A stretch of DNA of 64,000 bases from JAWKWH01 sp965204295 (GTDB taxonomy: Bacteria; Pseudomonadota; Alphaproteobacteria; Rhizobiales; Rhizobiaceae), in assembly GCA_965204295.1 (NCBI GenBank), contig OZ241973.1, forward strand, positions 1,798,001 through 1,862,000, written 5' to 3'. Shown here one piece after another: positions 1 through 9,219 of this stretch (position 1 is its first letter; each line of letters opens with the position of its first letter). The notes below the pieces were generated by a model. That model was not told where the DNA came from. It worked only from the letters and a program-made list of their open reading frames with translations, and did not search any database. Position numbers and translations under genes: made by a program.

Positions 1-2449
1 CAACAGCGGCGGCCGCATCCGGCCGGCCGGCGGTAGATTAGCGGTTCAGAATTTGAGGTCAAGCCGCAACCGGGACGGGGATAGGTCGGAGAACGAGGAG
101 AGATTAGCGGTTCAGAATTTGAGGTCAAGCCGCAACAGGCGGACTAGTATATCCTCGCGGAGGACGAGATTAGCGGTTCAGAATTTGAGGTCAAGCCGCA
201 ACCCAACAGCCCGGTTGTCTCGTTTCGGACCAAGATTAGCGGTTCAGAATTTGAGGTCAAGCCGCAACCTGTGGGGACCTGTTAAGATTCTCGATTTAGA
301 TTAGCGGTTCAGAATTTGAGGTCAAGCCGCAACAAGATCGTCGATGTCCACATCCATAATCTGAGATTAGCGGTTCAGAATTTGAGGTCAAGCCGCAACA
401 CGCCTCGCGATAGGTCGCCACGAAAACTGAGATTAGCGGTTCAGAATTTGAGGTCAAGCCGCAACTATCTTGATTTCGCAACCCAGCTTTACGGAAGATT
501 AGCGGTTCAGAATTTGAGGTCAAGCCGCAACTCGATGGCGATACCGTGGCGGTGGACGCTTAGATTAGCGGTTCAGAATTTGAGGTCAAGCCGCAACGAC
601 GGCGACAAGGCGACCGCCGGCGACAAGAGATTAGCGGTTCAGAATTTGAGGTCAAGCCGCAACACCCGCGAAGCAGCTGATATTCGCCCTCCAGATTAGC
701 GGTTCAGAATTTGAGGTCAAGCCGCAACGACGCCGGCGGCCGTTCCGCCGCCGGACGGAGATTAGCGGTTCAGAATTTGAGGTCAAGCCGCAACTGCGGG
801 CCGGCGTGGTTCCCGTCCGCCCTTAGATTAGCGGTTCAGAATTTGAGGTCAAGCCGCAACCGGGTCGCCACGCGGCCCGGGAGGGCCTTAGATTAGCGGT
901 TCAGAATTTGAGGTCAAGCCGCAACGCGTCACCGATTGCCCGCCCCCGACGACGAAGATTAGCGGTTCAGAATTTGAGGTCAAGCCGCAACGGATCGGCG
1001 CGCCGATCTCTTTGGCCAGGCAGATTAGCGGTTCAGAATTTGAGGTCAAGCCGCAACGTCACCGGCGTGCGCTCGCCGCTGACCTCCAGATTAGCGGTTC
1101 AGAATTTGAGGTCAAGCCGCAACTGGCGATCGCACAGATGCTCGATGCACTGCAGATTAGCGGTTCAGAATTTGAGGTCAAGCCGCAACTCAGGGCGCTC
1201 GGGTCCGGCGGGCGTGAGGAGATTAGCGGTTCAGAATTTGAGGTCAAGCCGCAACGGGCCGAATTCCGGCCTTTTTCGCCCATTAGATTAGCGGTTCAGA
1301 ATTTGAGGTCAAGCCGCAACGCTCCCCTTCATGGAAGACGACAAAGAATAGATTAGCGGTTCAGAATTTGAGGTCAAGCCGCAACTGAGGCCACGCGGGC
1401 GTCGTTCGTATCCCGAGATTAGCGGTTCAGAATTTGAGGTCAAGCCGCAACGCCCCGGGCCTCGCGCGACATTCACGGTATTTTCCGGAGATTAGCGGTT
1501 CAGAATTTGAGGTCAAGCCGCAACTGTCGTATTGATCGGCGGCTTCATGCGCCCAGATTAGCGGTTCAGAATTTGAGGTCAAGCCGCAACCCGTCATCCG
1601 ATCCGGCCCGACGCGGCCGGGAGATTAGCGGTTCAGAATTTGAGGTCAAGCCGCAACCGCGACGCCACGCGGTGCCAGTCCGGCGCGAGATTAGCGGTTC
1701 AGAATTTGAGGTCAAGCCGCAACTCGATATAGGCCAGCGCCTGATGGTCGCGCAGATTAGCGGTTCAGAATTTGAGGTCAAGCCGCAACAGCGAAGGCAA
1801 TCGATTCCTGTTTATCGGGAGATTAGCGGTTCAGAATTTGAGGTCAAGCCGCAACTCAAATTCGCGATAGTGCAAGCCTTCGCGCAGATTAGCGGTTCAG
1901 AATTTGAGGTCAAGCCGCAACCCGCCCGGCCCGCTGGTTTCTGCGGCCTTCAGATTAGCGGTTCAGAATTTGAGGTCAAGCCGCAACTGTGCTGATAGAT
2001 GCCCGTCGCCGTCGTGTAGATTAGCGGTTCAGAATTTGAGGTCAAGCCGCAACTGCCGCGGCTGCCTTTCCGCACCGCGCTCAAGATTAGCGGTTCAGAA
2101 TTTGAGGTCAAGCCGCAACGCCTCGCCGAGCGCCTCGACGAACGGCCGCAGATTAGCGGTTCAGAATTTGAGGTCAAGCCGCAACTATCTTGGCGCCACG
2201 GGCCGGCGGATCGTCAGATTAGCGGTTCAGAATTTGAGGTCAAGCCGCAACTTTGCGCCGGGGTTCGACATTGACGGACACAGATTAGCGGTTCAGAATT
2301 TGAGGTCAAGCCGCAACGGACAGACGAGGCGGACAGGCAGGCGGCCGAGATTAGCGGTTCAGAATTTGAGGTCAAGCCGCAACAGAAGCTCAAGAGCGAT
2401 TCCCCGAGGAATTAGATTAGCGGTTCAGAATTTGAGGTCAAGCCGCAAC
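1..2449 (-). CRISPR. CRISPR array, 37 complete 36-bp repeats, type II-C-like, truncated at left edge
   Basis: The first complete repeat is at 35-70 and the last at 2414-2449; bases 1-4 are the tail of a further repeat, so the array continues to the left. I counted 37 complete repeats, all identical where compared, separated mostly by 30-bp spacers (29-31, with one of 37). On the minus strand the repeat reads GTTGCGGCTTGACC at its start and ends GCTAATCT. Established knowledge: 36-bp repeats with 30-bp spacers, a GTTG start and a TAATCT-like -10 box at the repeat end are typical of type II-C arrays, where each repeat can carry a promoter; this suggests minus-strand transcription. No cas gene or tracrRNA is recognisable in the window. 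Subtype and strand are inferences. Confidence 0.97.
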
Positions 2450-2500
2450 CAATCCAGACGATCATTTCGCGGGTTCCTTCTTCCTTTTGAGGAGGCTATT

Positions 2501-3262
2501 GTGTTTCGATTGTTGATGGAAAATGCCGAGTGGGCGTTTTTTGAACCGTTTTTGATTGCCATTAGGGGCGTGGTGTGCGACCGGCCTCGGATCGTCGTCG
2601 AATTCCGGATGCCGTACTCCGGATAGCCCGAACCGGCTCTCCTTGGCGTGACCTACCCGAATGAGTTTGGCGCGTGGTCGAGTGTCTATCGCCAGTTCAG
2701 GCGCCGGACGCCGGCCGTCCTGTGGGATACGATCGTGGAGGCGCTCAATGAAAGCGGCGCCATGCCCGGATCGGGTTTAAATGATAGACTGTCATCCGTG
2801 CCCATCATTTGGCGGCGGGCGCAAAGGGGACTCGAAAACAAGGTTTAGGCCGCTCGAAAGGCGGCTTTACGACCAGGACCCACCTCATTGCCAACGCTCG
2901 CGGATTGCCTGTCAGGGCGGAAATGACCGGCCTCCGACTTTAAAGGCTTCGATGCCCTGGTTGACGATGATCCGCCAAATGCCAAAGTGTTTCCGGCCGA
3001 CCGCGGTCACGACAGTGATCACATTCGCAAAACAATCACCCGACGCGCAGGCGCACCGATCATTGCGGGAAAGGCCAATCGTAAAGTCCCAATTCACATT
3101 GATGCGATGACAGACGCTTTGACAAACCGGTTCGAGCGGTGTGTCAACAAACTCAAATGCTCACGCCGTCTTGCAACGCGCTACGATAAAACCGCCGCCG
3201 GCTATCCCGGCTTCATTCAAATCGTAGCCGTGCGGCTTTGGGTCAAGAGTTCGTCAACATGA
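2501..3262 (+). pseudogene. IS5-family transposase, frameshifted remnant
   Basis: Translation in successive frames gives a typical IS5-family (IS427-like) transposase: ENAEWAFFEPFL near 2519, ARTGSPWRDLP near 2630, NEFGAWSSVYRQF from 2659, then a hydrophilic middle, ADRGHDSDHIRKTI from 2994 and NRFERCVNKLKCSRRLATRYDK from 3127, ending near the TGA at 3260-3262. The reading frame changes at least three times (about 2570, 2650 and 2800-2990), so no functional protein is possible without multiple frameshifts. It begins only about 50 bp from the last CRISPR repeat. I could not find convincing terminal inverted repeats by eye. Confidence 0.8.
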
Positions 3263-3408
3263 CCTAGGTGAATTGCGCCGTCGCACGTTTCGGGCCAGCT
3301 GCGCCTTCCATATGGGAGAGAAAATCGCACCAGCAAAATCCGGGATCAAACATCGGAGCAACCATCAATATCATTGGCGGTTACCCCGGTGTGGCTCACC
3401 TGATCGGA

Positions 3409-3885
3409 TCAAACCCACCGCCGGACTTTTTTGGCATAGTCGCGAAACACCTTGCCAAATCGGTGCTCAAGATGTTTTTCCTCGCGCTTGATCGCCAGCT
3501 TCGAAACCGCGAATGCAGCCGCAAAGGCGGCGAGAAGAAACCATAACAACCCGAAGACAAGTCCGGCGCCGACAACCAGCATCGTGTTGCCGAGATAAAT
3601 CGGATTTCTGGTGAACGAAAAAGGTCCGCCGGTAACAAGGTGATCGGATCGTCTTGTCGGTAGAATCGTCGTGTTGCCGCGATTCAGCGCTCGAAACGCC
3701 GTTGCCTCGATCGCAACGGCGCCGACAATGATCACGACGCCCGCCGCGAAAGCCAGTTCCGACAGCGGCGAGGGAAGCCATGGCAGCGGGTAAACGCGCC
3801 CCATTACTATCGCGCCGGCGACCGCCGCAAGATAAACAATCGGCGGCCATGGAATGGAACTCGATCGATCCGTTCTGTCACTCAT
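3409..3885 (-). CDS. Isoprenylcysteine carboxyl methyltransferase (ICMT/PEMT)-family membrane protein
   Basis: Small integral membrane protein (about 158 aa from the ATG at 3885; a GTG at 3897 gives 162). Hydrophobic segments lie in the first 60 residues and again around residues 105-135. The family signature GPFSFTRNPIYLGN, followed by a membrane helix and by EHRFGKVFRDYAKKVRRWV, matches the SAM-binding C-terminal half of bacterial ICMT/PEMT-type methyltransferases (RNPIY and the EE/F..Y..YC..V.R region). Such proteins methylate small or lipid substrates; the substrate here is unknown. It lies directly downstream of the DUF1624 gene on the same strand, so the two are probably cotranscribed. 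Confidence 0.75.
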   Translation of the reverse strand: MSDRTDRSSSIPWPPIVYLAAVAGAIVMGRVYPLPWLPSPLSELAFAAGVVIIVGAVAIEATAFRALNRGNTTILPTRRSDHLVTGGPFSFTRNPIYLGNTMLVVGAGLVFGLLWFLLAAFAAAFAVSKLAIKREEKHLEHRFGKVFRDYAKKVRRWV

Positions 3886-3897
3886 TGCAATCCACAC

Positions 3898-4878
3898 CTA
3901 GCCCGAACCCGGTCGCGACCTGAAAAACCGGCCGGCAATCATGGTCGGTTCCCGCTGCGGAACATCATCTGCTTCACTTGCAAGCGCCGCGTCAAGTCCG
4001 CCCGCGTTGTCGATGGCGTCCAGGACACGGACGCAATACGCTTGGCAATTGACACCGCTTTCACCCGCCAGGCATGATTTTTCGCAGGCGTTCATGAAAC
4101 CGTGTTCCGAGATTCGCGTTTCCGCCGGCCAAATCTGCGCAAAGAGCCAAAGACATGCGATCAATACCGGCTGGTGTGCGAGATAGAATATCAGCCCATG
4201 ACGCCCGAAAAAACCGATGGGCGATGCCCAACCGCTTGGATGAAACGATTTCAGGCGATCGAATACGCCGCAATCGCGCATTACGCCGCCGGACGCCACG
4301 CCAAGCAATGCCGCGCCGGTCCATGGGAACATCGGGACGTAATCATTCGAAAGAGGCACGGTCGGCGCAAGGCCCACCCACCACGTCAGGGGATGTGAAA
4401 ATGCATCGCCGCGAAGAAAATGCGGCGCCGCGATAATCGCGACGGCGACAATTACCGTCACCCAGACCGGCGCGCGCAGGAAGACAAGACAGATCAGGCT
4501 CGCCAGCGCGATTTGATGCAATATCCCGAAAAAGATGAAGCGTTCCGGCGTCGCAAACCATGTGATCAGGGTTATTGCCGCAGCGGCGGCCGCGATCTGC
4601 ACCAGCCGCTCGCCGAAGCCCTTCCAGCGAATTGCGTTTCCATGGGCCAGAACAAGGCTGACGCCGACGAGAAACAGGAAAGACGAAGCAATGCCGCGTG
4701 CAAAAAACTTCCATCCGCCTTGTTGCGACAAACCGGGTTCCGCGTAACCGAAGAACTCCAGATCCCAGGTGAAATGATAAAAGGCCATCGCCAAAAGGGC
4801 GATACCGCGGGCGAGGTCGATGGCTCCTATGCGGCCGGATTTTCCCGGCCCGGCGGCGGGCCGGTTCGCGCTATTCAT
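3898..4878 (-). CDS. DUF1624 / heparan-alpha-glucosaminide N-acetyltransferase-like membrane protein
   Basis: About 326 aa from the ATG at 4878, which begins MNSANRP; an upstream in-frame start at 4950 is less likely because the added residues are polar and not conserved-looking. The core begins GRIGAIDLARGIALLAMAFYHFTWDL, the classical start of the DUF1624/HGSNAT catalytic family, followed by at least seven hydrophobic segments. Family members are thought to transfer acyl groups across the membrane, but bacterial substrates are unknown. The C-terminus carries a cysteine-rich tail with the pattern CX3CX8CX3C (about residues 257-275), outside the membrane core. The ICMT-like gene follows 12 bp downstream. 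Function beyond the family is not assigned. Confidence 0.75.
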   Translation of the reverse strand: MNSANRPAAGPGKSGRIGAIDLARGIALLAMAFYHFTWDLEFFGYAEPGLSQQGGWKFFARGIASSFLFLVGVSLVLAHGNAIRWKGFGERLVQIAAAAAAITLITWFATPERFIFFGILHQIALASLICLVFLRAPVWVTVIVAVAIIAAPHFLRGDAFSHPLTWWVGLAPTVPLSNDYVPMFPWTGAALLGVASGGVMRDCGVFDRLKSFHPSGWASPIGFFGRHGLIFYLAHQPVLIACLWLFAQIWPAETRISEHGFMNACEKSCLAGESGVNCQAYCVRVLDAIDNAGGLDAALASEADDVPQREPTMIAGRFFRSRPGSG

Positions 4879-5145
4879 GCGAATCCACCGAAATGGAGAC
4901 GGGCGATCCTCGTTTTTCGGGCAGGATACGTCACTCCGCCCGGCTAGCACTAGCCAACCGCCAATTCAACCGCAAAGATCGGCGGAGCGGCAATAATGCT
5001 TAACTTTGCCGACCCGACAATGCCGCTACATCCTTCCTCCATGAAGGGCCACTGGCCAAGATGCAGTTAATTCCCGTTTCCGCGGTCATCAGCGCCGTCA
5101 AGGCACCTTTTGCCGATACAAATACCCCGAAAGCTACGCCACGAG

Positions 5146-5292
5146 ATGGCCAAAGTGCGGCTTGCGAAGTTCAAGAGTCTGCCAAAGCACACCGTCCATC
5201 TGCACTTCAAACAGACCGAATGACGCTTCAAACAACGATCTTCCAACAAAGTCAAGCTCGTGCTACACCGCCTTCGAGAAAACCCGCCCTGA
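5146..5292 (+). pseudogene. IS1595-family transposase C-terminal scar
   Basis: The in-frame translation MAKVRLAKFKSLPKHTVHLHF, then KQTE, stop, RFKQRSSNKVKLVLHRLRENPP matches the C-terminal end of IS1595 (ISXO2-like) transposases, where the stop position is normally a tryptophan in the E(C/T)EWRFN motif (TGG changed to TGA). No N-terminal part is visible upstream, so this is a short relic. It lies about 50 bp before the helicase gene and hints that the helicase locus was once next to a mobile element. Confidence 0.55.
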
Positions 5293-5341
5293 TAGGCAAG
5301 ACCTTAAATACAATGTGATGGCAGGATAGACGCACCCAAAG

Positions 5342-8065
5342 ATGAACATGACAAATAAAGAGGCCGTTCTCTCGGACATTGCCCATCATTCGCTTGATTG
5401 CATCAAAAAGGTAGCAGCTGAGGCGGAAAACGCCCGCAACACCTACCAAAGGAGCGATGCTAGCGTATTTGCGAGTATCAACACGTTAAATAGTCCGCAA
5501 CAGGCTGGCAGCCTCGGGAAGATTTCAGATGCAGAGATGAAAACCCTTTCGGCTTTGATCGAGCAGCCGGTCATCGCTCGGATTCACTTCATCGACGAGA
5601 ATGATGTAGAAGACACTATCTTCATTACTCGCAGCACTCCTCGACCTGTAACTGGTTTCAAAATTGCGAGCTACAGGGCGTCCTTGGGCCGTATCGCAGC
5701 GCTGGCAGCTGGCGAGGAGAGAACCTTTCGCCTACCAGACGGCACGGAGCGCGACCTACGTGTCGACAGTTCTACACGCCTGAAGCCGCAACGCGAGCAA
5801 GGAGTCTGGGACTCACAGGATTCCGAGATCGACATTCGGGGCTTCGGGCGGTTTACGGTCGGGTCGCTGCGCGAGTTCCTCCAAGGTCGTATCCATGACG
5901 ACAAGGGTGATCTCGAAGCGCTATGGGACGACGAAACGGATACCAACATCGTGGAGGGCGTTCGGCGCGCAATCCTCACTCATATGGGCCTGCGAGACCA
6001 GCCTATTCTGGATCGCCATCAGGACGAAATATTCCGGATGCCCATCGACAGCCGGTGTTTCCTGTCAGGTCCACCGGGAACGGGCAAGACAACCACTTTG
6101 ATCAGGCGGCTCGGACAAAAAACCGACAGGCAGAGCCTTGAGGAGTCAGGCGAGGAACTGCGCCTCGTCAGACAAGTGGAGGAAAAGACGGGAAGGTCGC
6201 ACGAAGGCAGCTGGATTCTATTCTTGCCCACCGAGTTGCTGCGGCAATATGTGAAGGAAGCGTTTGCTCGGGAAGGTTTGGTTGCAAGCGACGAGCACAT
6301 ACGAACTTGGGAAGAGTTTCGTCGCGAACTCGCGCGTGAGGAACTTGGTCTGCTCCGCACAAGCGACGGCAAAAGACCATTCGTTGAGCGACGGACACAG
6401 GACTATCTCAAATCAGAGTTCGTCGACGAAGCCAAATGGTATGACGATTTTCGCGCCTTCTTGGACAGATCATTCGCCGAGGAACTGAGGTCCGACGCGG
6501 AATGGCTTGCAACCAGCGCAGTTGCCGACCTGAGTGCCATCGGTGATCTCTTGAGAGACGCATTCGAGGCACCTCCACATAATTTCTACGCGCATACTCT
6601 GCGCATTGTGGGGGACCTTGTTCCTGATATCCGTGAGGCAATCGCGTCACGAAGCGATGCCGTCAGCCGAATCCTCACACGGGCGCGCAATGCTCTCACC
6701 TATGAAGATCGCAAATTCCCCGATCTGCTTCGCGAAGAGATTTCCCGTCAACCGGCCGTCGGTTCGCAGGACGCGGAAGAAGAAGACGAACTCGAAGCCG
6801 CGCTGGACGACGAGGATAAGCAAACGGCGGAGCCACAAGCCGGTCGACCAGTCAGCCGCAAGCAGGCGCTTGTGCGTTTCGAACGTGCTCTGAAAACGCT
6901 GGCGAGAGCACGGGTAGCGCGGCGGCGTGTTTCTGAAAAATCTCAAGACGGCCTGCTGCTGTCGTGGCTGGGGGCCGAACGCCTTCCAACGGAAGAGGAT
7001 CTTTCAGAACTGGGCAAGCTGTTGATAGAGCAAACACGGCTTCGAAAATTTGAGCGTCTTGAGCGGCTGTTCCTTCGTAGGATTGCTGCGAATTACAAGC
7101 GTTTCCGCGCAGAGATGGCTAAGGCCGGGCGTTGGTATCAGACGACACCGGCCAAGTCGTCCGACATCCATTTGCAGGAACTCGACCTTGTAATCCTCGC
7201 AACCCTTCAGATCGCCAATGAACTTCTGACAAATCACAGGAATCGACCAGGCCCTGATCTTCCAACAGGCGGACCGCTCGGTACGGTACGATATTGCCAA
7301 AGAGCGCAGGTCTTGGTCGATGAAGCGACAGATTTTTCATGCGTTCAGCTCGCATGCATGTACGAGCTTACCCACCCTGCAATAAGTTCCCTTTTCCTGT
7401 GCGGTGATATCAACCAGAGACTGACGCCATGGGGAATCAAGTCGAATGAAGCCATTGATTGGATAGGAACTGGGATACAGCGCAAAACCATAACCGTGTC
7501 GTATCGCCAGAGCCGGCGACTCGTCGACCTCGCGAAGCAGGTGGCGACTATCGGCGGTTCGCAAGCGGCCGACATCATCCTGCCCGACCGTCTCGACGTA
7601 GAGGGCGTGTCCCCAGTTTGGCAGACTGATCTTAGAGACCATGCCGCAACAGCAGAGTGGCTGACCCAACGTATTCATGAGATCGACCACCTTATGGTTC
7701 AGAAGGCCACCACAATAGCAGTGCTTGTAAACGATGAGGAGCACGTCGAGCCGCTGGCTCTCGAACTCAACGACCGCTTGGAAGAAATCAGTTTGTCAGC
7801 GGTCGCCTGCAAGGACGGTAAGGTCGTCGGCAATGATCGGGAGGTGCGCGTCTTTGATATTCGCCACATCAAGGGGCTGGAGTTCGAAGCAGTCTTCTTC
7901 GTGGACTTGGACCAAACCATCGCCAGGCACCCTGATCTGTTCTCGAAATACCTTTATGTCGGCGCGACGCGTGCAGCGATGTATTTGGGTGTAACATTCC
8001 GGGGCGATGTCCCACCGCAGATAGAAACACTTGTCCAGCATTTTGAGCGGGACTGGTCGCTTTGA
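5342..8065 (+). CDS. SF1 (UvrD/Rep-like) helicase with an N-terminal GreA/GreB-C-like region
   Basis: 907 aa. Helicase motifs are clear: Walker A GPPGTGKT at residues 243-250, Walker B VLVDEATDFSC around 657-667, motif III-like LCGDINQRLTPWG, motif IV-like VSYRQSRRL, motif V DIRHIKGLEFEAVFF and motif VI YVGATRAAMYL near 870-880. A charged segment (about 470-500) interrupts the ATPase lobe. Residues about 74-145 (FKIASYRASLGRIAALAAGE then FRLPDGTERDLRV) resemble the FKBP-fold C-terminal domain of GreA/GreB factors, which contact RNA polymerase. Inference: it may act at stalled transcription complexes or in defence. It stands alone, with an IS1595 scar upstream and about 275 bp without a recognisable gene downstream. 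The start at 5342 is preceded by only a weak Shine-Dalgarno; an ATG at 5348 is possible. Confidence 0.85.
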   Translation: MNMTNKEAVLSDIAHHSLDCIKKVAAEAENARNTYQRSDASVFASINTLNSPQQAGSLGKISDAEMKTLSALIEQPVIARIHFIDENDVEDTIFITRSTPRPVTGFKIASYRASLGRIAALAAGEERTFRLPDGTERDLRVDSSTRLKPQREQGVWDSQDSEIDIRGFGRFTVGSLREFLQGRIHDDKGDLEALWDDETDTNIVEGVRRAILTHMGLRDQPILDRHQDEIFRMPIDSRCFLSGPPGTGKTTTLIRRLGQKTDRQSLEESGEELRLVRQVEEKTGRSHEGSWILFLPTELLRQYVKEAFAREGLVASDEHIRTWEEFRRELAREELGLLRTSDGKRPFVERRTQDYLKSEFVDEAKWYDDFRAFLDRSFAEELRSDAEWLATSAVADLSAIGDLLRDAFEAPPHNFYAHTLRIVGDLVPDIREAIASRSDAVSRILTRARNALTYEDRKFPDLLREEISRQPAVGSQDAEEEDELEAALDDEDKQTAEPQAGRPVSRKQALVRFERALKTLARARVARRRVSEKSQDGLLLSWLGAERLPTEEDLSELGKLLIEQTRLRKFERLERLFLRRIAANYKRFRAEMAKAGRWYQTTPAKSSDIHLQELDLVILATLQIANELLTNHRNRPGPDLPTGGPLGTVRYCQRAQVLVDEATDFSCVQLACMYELTHPAISSLFLCGDINQRLTPWGIKSNEAIDWIGTGIQRKTITVSYRQSRRLVDLAKQVATIGGSQAADIILPDRLDVEGVSPVWQTDLRDHAATAEWLTQRIHEIDHLMVQKATTIAVLVNDEEHVEPLALELNDRLEEISLSAVACKDGKVVGNDREVRVFDIRHIKGLEFEAVFFVDLDQTIARHPDLFSKYLYVGATRAAMYLGVTFRGDVPPQIETLVQHFERDWSL

Positions 8066-8341
8066 GCACGTGTTGACTGGTAACATTCTTGAGTTCAAGC
8101 TCTTACTTTCAACGCGTTGATCGGCTGGCCGTCGCCACTTCATCGCCGCCTATTTCCAATTTGCCGCATTGTCCCTTATATCTGGCGGCGGCAAAGCAAA
8201 CACACAGTCTGATTTTGCGATTGCGTCCGCGCCGGCGATAGAAGTTCTTCGCAGCTCTGAATCCGTCGATGAGACCTGAGCTTGCGGTCGGTAGATACAT
8301 TTATCCATTTGAAATCATGGTGGGCGCGGCAAGGAAACCCG

Positions 8342-9049
8342 TCATGCTCGATGGACGTTACCGCCATCCCGCGCAGATGCCGCCAGTAGCCTCCGCGCAG
8401 CTTCCGGCGTCAATTCGTCATAGTGAGAGATGACCATATCGGGCAGAAAAGTCGACACATGCACATCGGTATAGCCCCAGTCGACCGCGACCACAGGAAT
8501 CCCCGCCGCCTTCGAGGTTTCGACATCGGTTCCGGAATCGCCGACCATGATCGATGACCGCGGATCGCCGCCCGCGGCGAGAATCGTTTCGGTCAGATGC
8601 CTCGGATCGGGCTTGCGAAACGCAAACCGGTCCGCGCCGCAGATCGCCGAAAAGCTTTTTTCGAGTTGAAGCCCCAGCATCAGGGCTTCGGAGAGATACT
8701 GGTATTTATTCGTGCAAATGGCGGTGCGGAATCCGGCGGCCATGAAGCGCTCGACGGCCGCGATAGCGCCGGGGTAGGGCGATGAGGCGCCCGGAATGTT
8801 GGCGGCGTAGTGTTCGAGGAAAATGCCGAACAGGTCGTCCAGTTCGTTATCGGGCAGCGGCGCATTTCGGGCGGCGAGCGCCCGCGCGATCATCGCACGA
8901 CCGCCGTGACCGACAAACCGGCGCAGATCGGCCGGTGCCGCCATCTCATGGCCGGCGCCCGCCAGGCAGTGGTTGAGGCTGTCGAGAAGGTCCGGCGCCG
9001 TATCGACCAGCGTTCCGTCCAGATCGAAAACGACTGTCGGCACGGACAT
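8342..9049 (-). CDS. gph: Phosphoglycolate phosphatase (HAD family)
   Basis: 235 aa HAD-superfamily hydrolase. Motif I is VVFDLDGTLVDT at the N-terminus, motif II is AICTNK near residue 113, motif III includes the lysine of FRKPDPRHL, and motif IV is MVGDSGTDVETSKAAG. A helical cap lies between motifs I and II, as in Gph. The family removes phosphate from 2-phosphoglycolate formed during DNA end repair or by oxygenase side reactions. It is transcribed away from rpiA across a 170-bp spacer. Substrate identity is inferred from overall match to alphaproteobacterial Gph; other small phosphorylated substrates are possible. Confidence 0.88.
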   Translation of the reverse strand: MSVPTVVFDLDGTLVDTAPDLLDSLNHCLAGAGHEMAAPADLRRFVGHGGRAMIARALAARNAPLPDNELDDLFGIFLEHYAANIPGASSPYPGAIAAVERFMAAGFRTAICTNKYQYLSEALMLGLQLEKSFSAICGADRFAFRKPDPRHLTETILAAGGDPRSSIMVGDSGTDVETSKAAGIPVVAVDWGYTDVHVSTFLPDMVISHYDELTPEAARRLLAASARDGGNVHRA

Positions 9050-9219
9050 TTTTTACCTTTCCACGTTGCGAAGATTGGCGATAGACGCGTTGCAACGCGG
9101 TTTCAATCCATCGCGCCGGAATTATCCGCAATTCCACGATTCCACGGAGTTTGCGAATGTCGGGAAAAGTGCTACCAGCACCGCCGTCACGACAAACACA
9201 TTCCCGCCGGCAAATTTGT

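Noticed and set aside
1..2626. Several ORFs of 61-240 aa within the repeat array on both strands
   Set aside because: They are translations of the repeat (LAVQNLRSSRN or ISGSEFEVKPQ) with spacers; no ribosome-binding sites or family similarity. The repeat happens to lack stops in these frames.
5061..5318. 85-aa ORF across the IS1595 scar in another frame
   Set aside because: Frame that matches IS1595 is 5146-5292; this one is a shadow without similarity.
8066..8341. Possible short gene between the helicase and gph (minus strand ORFs of about 63 aa)
   Set aside because: No family resemblance and no start signal; I see nothing supportable here.
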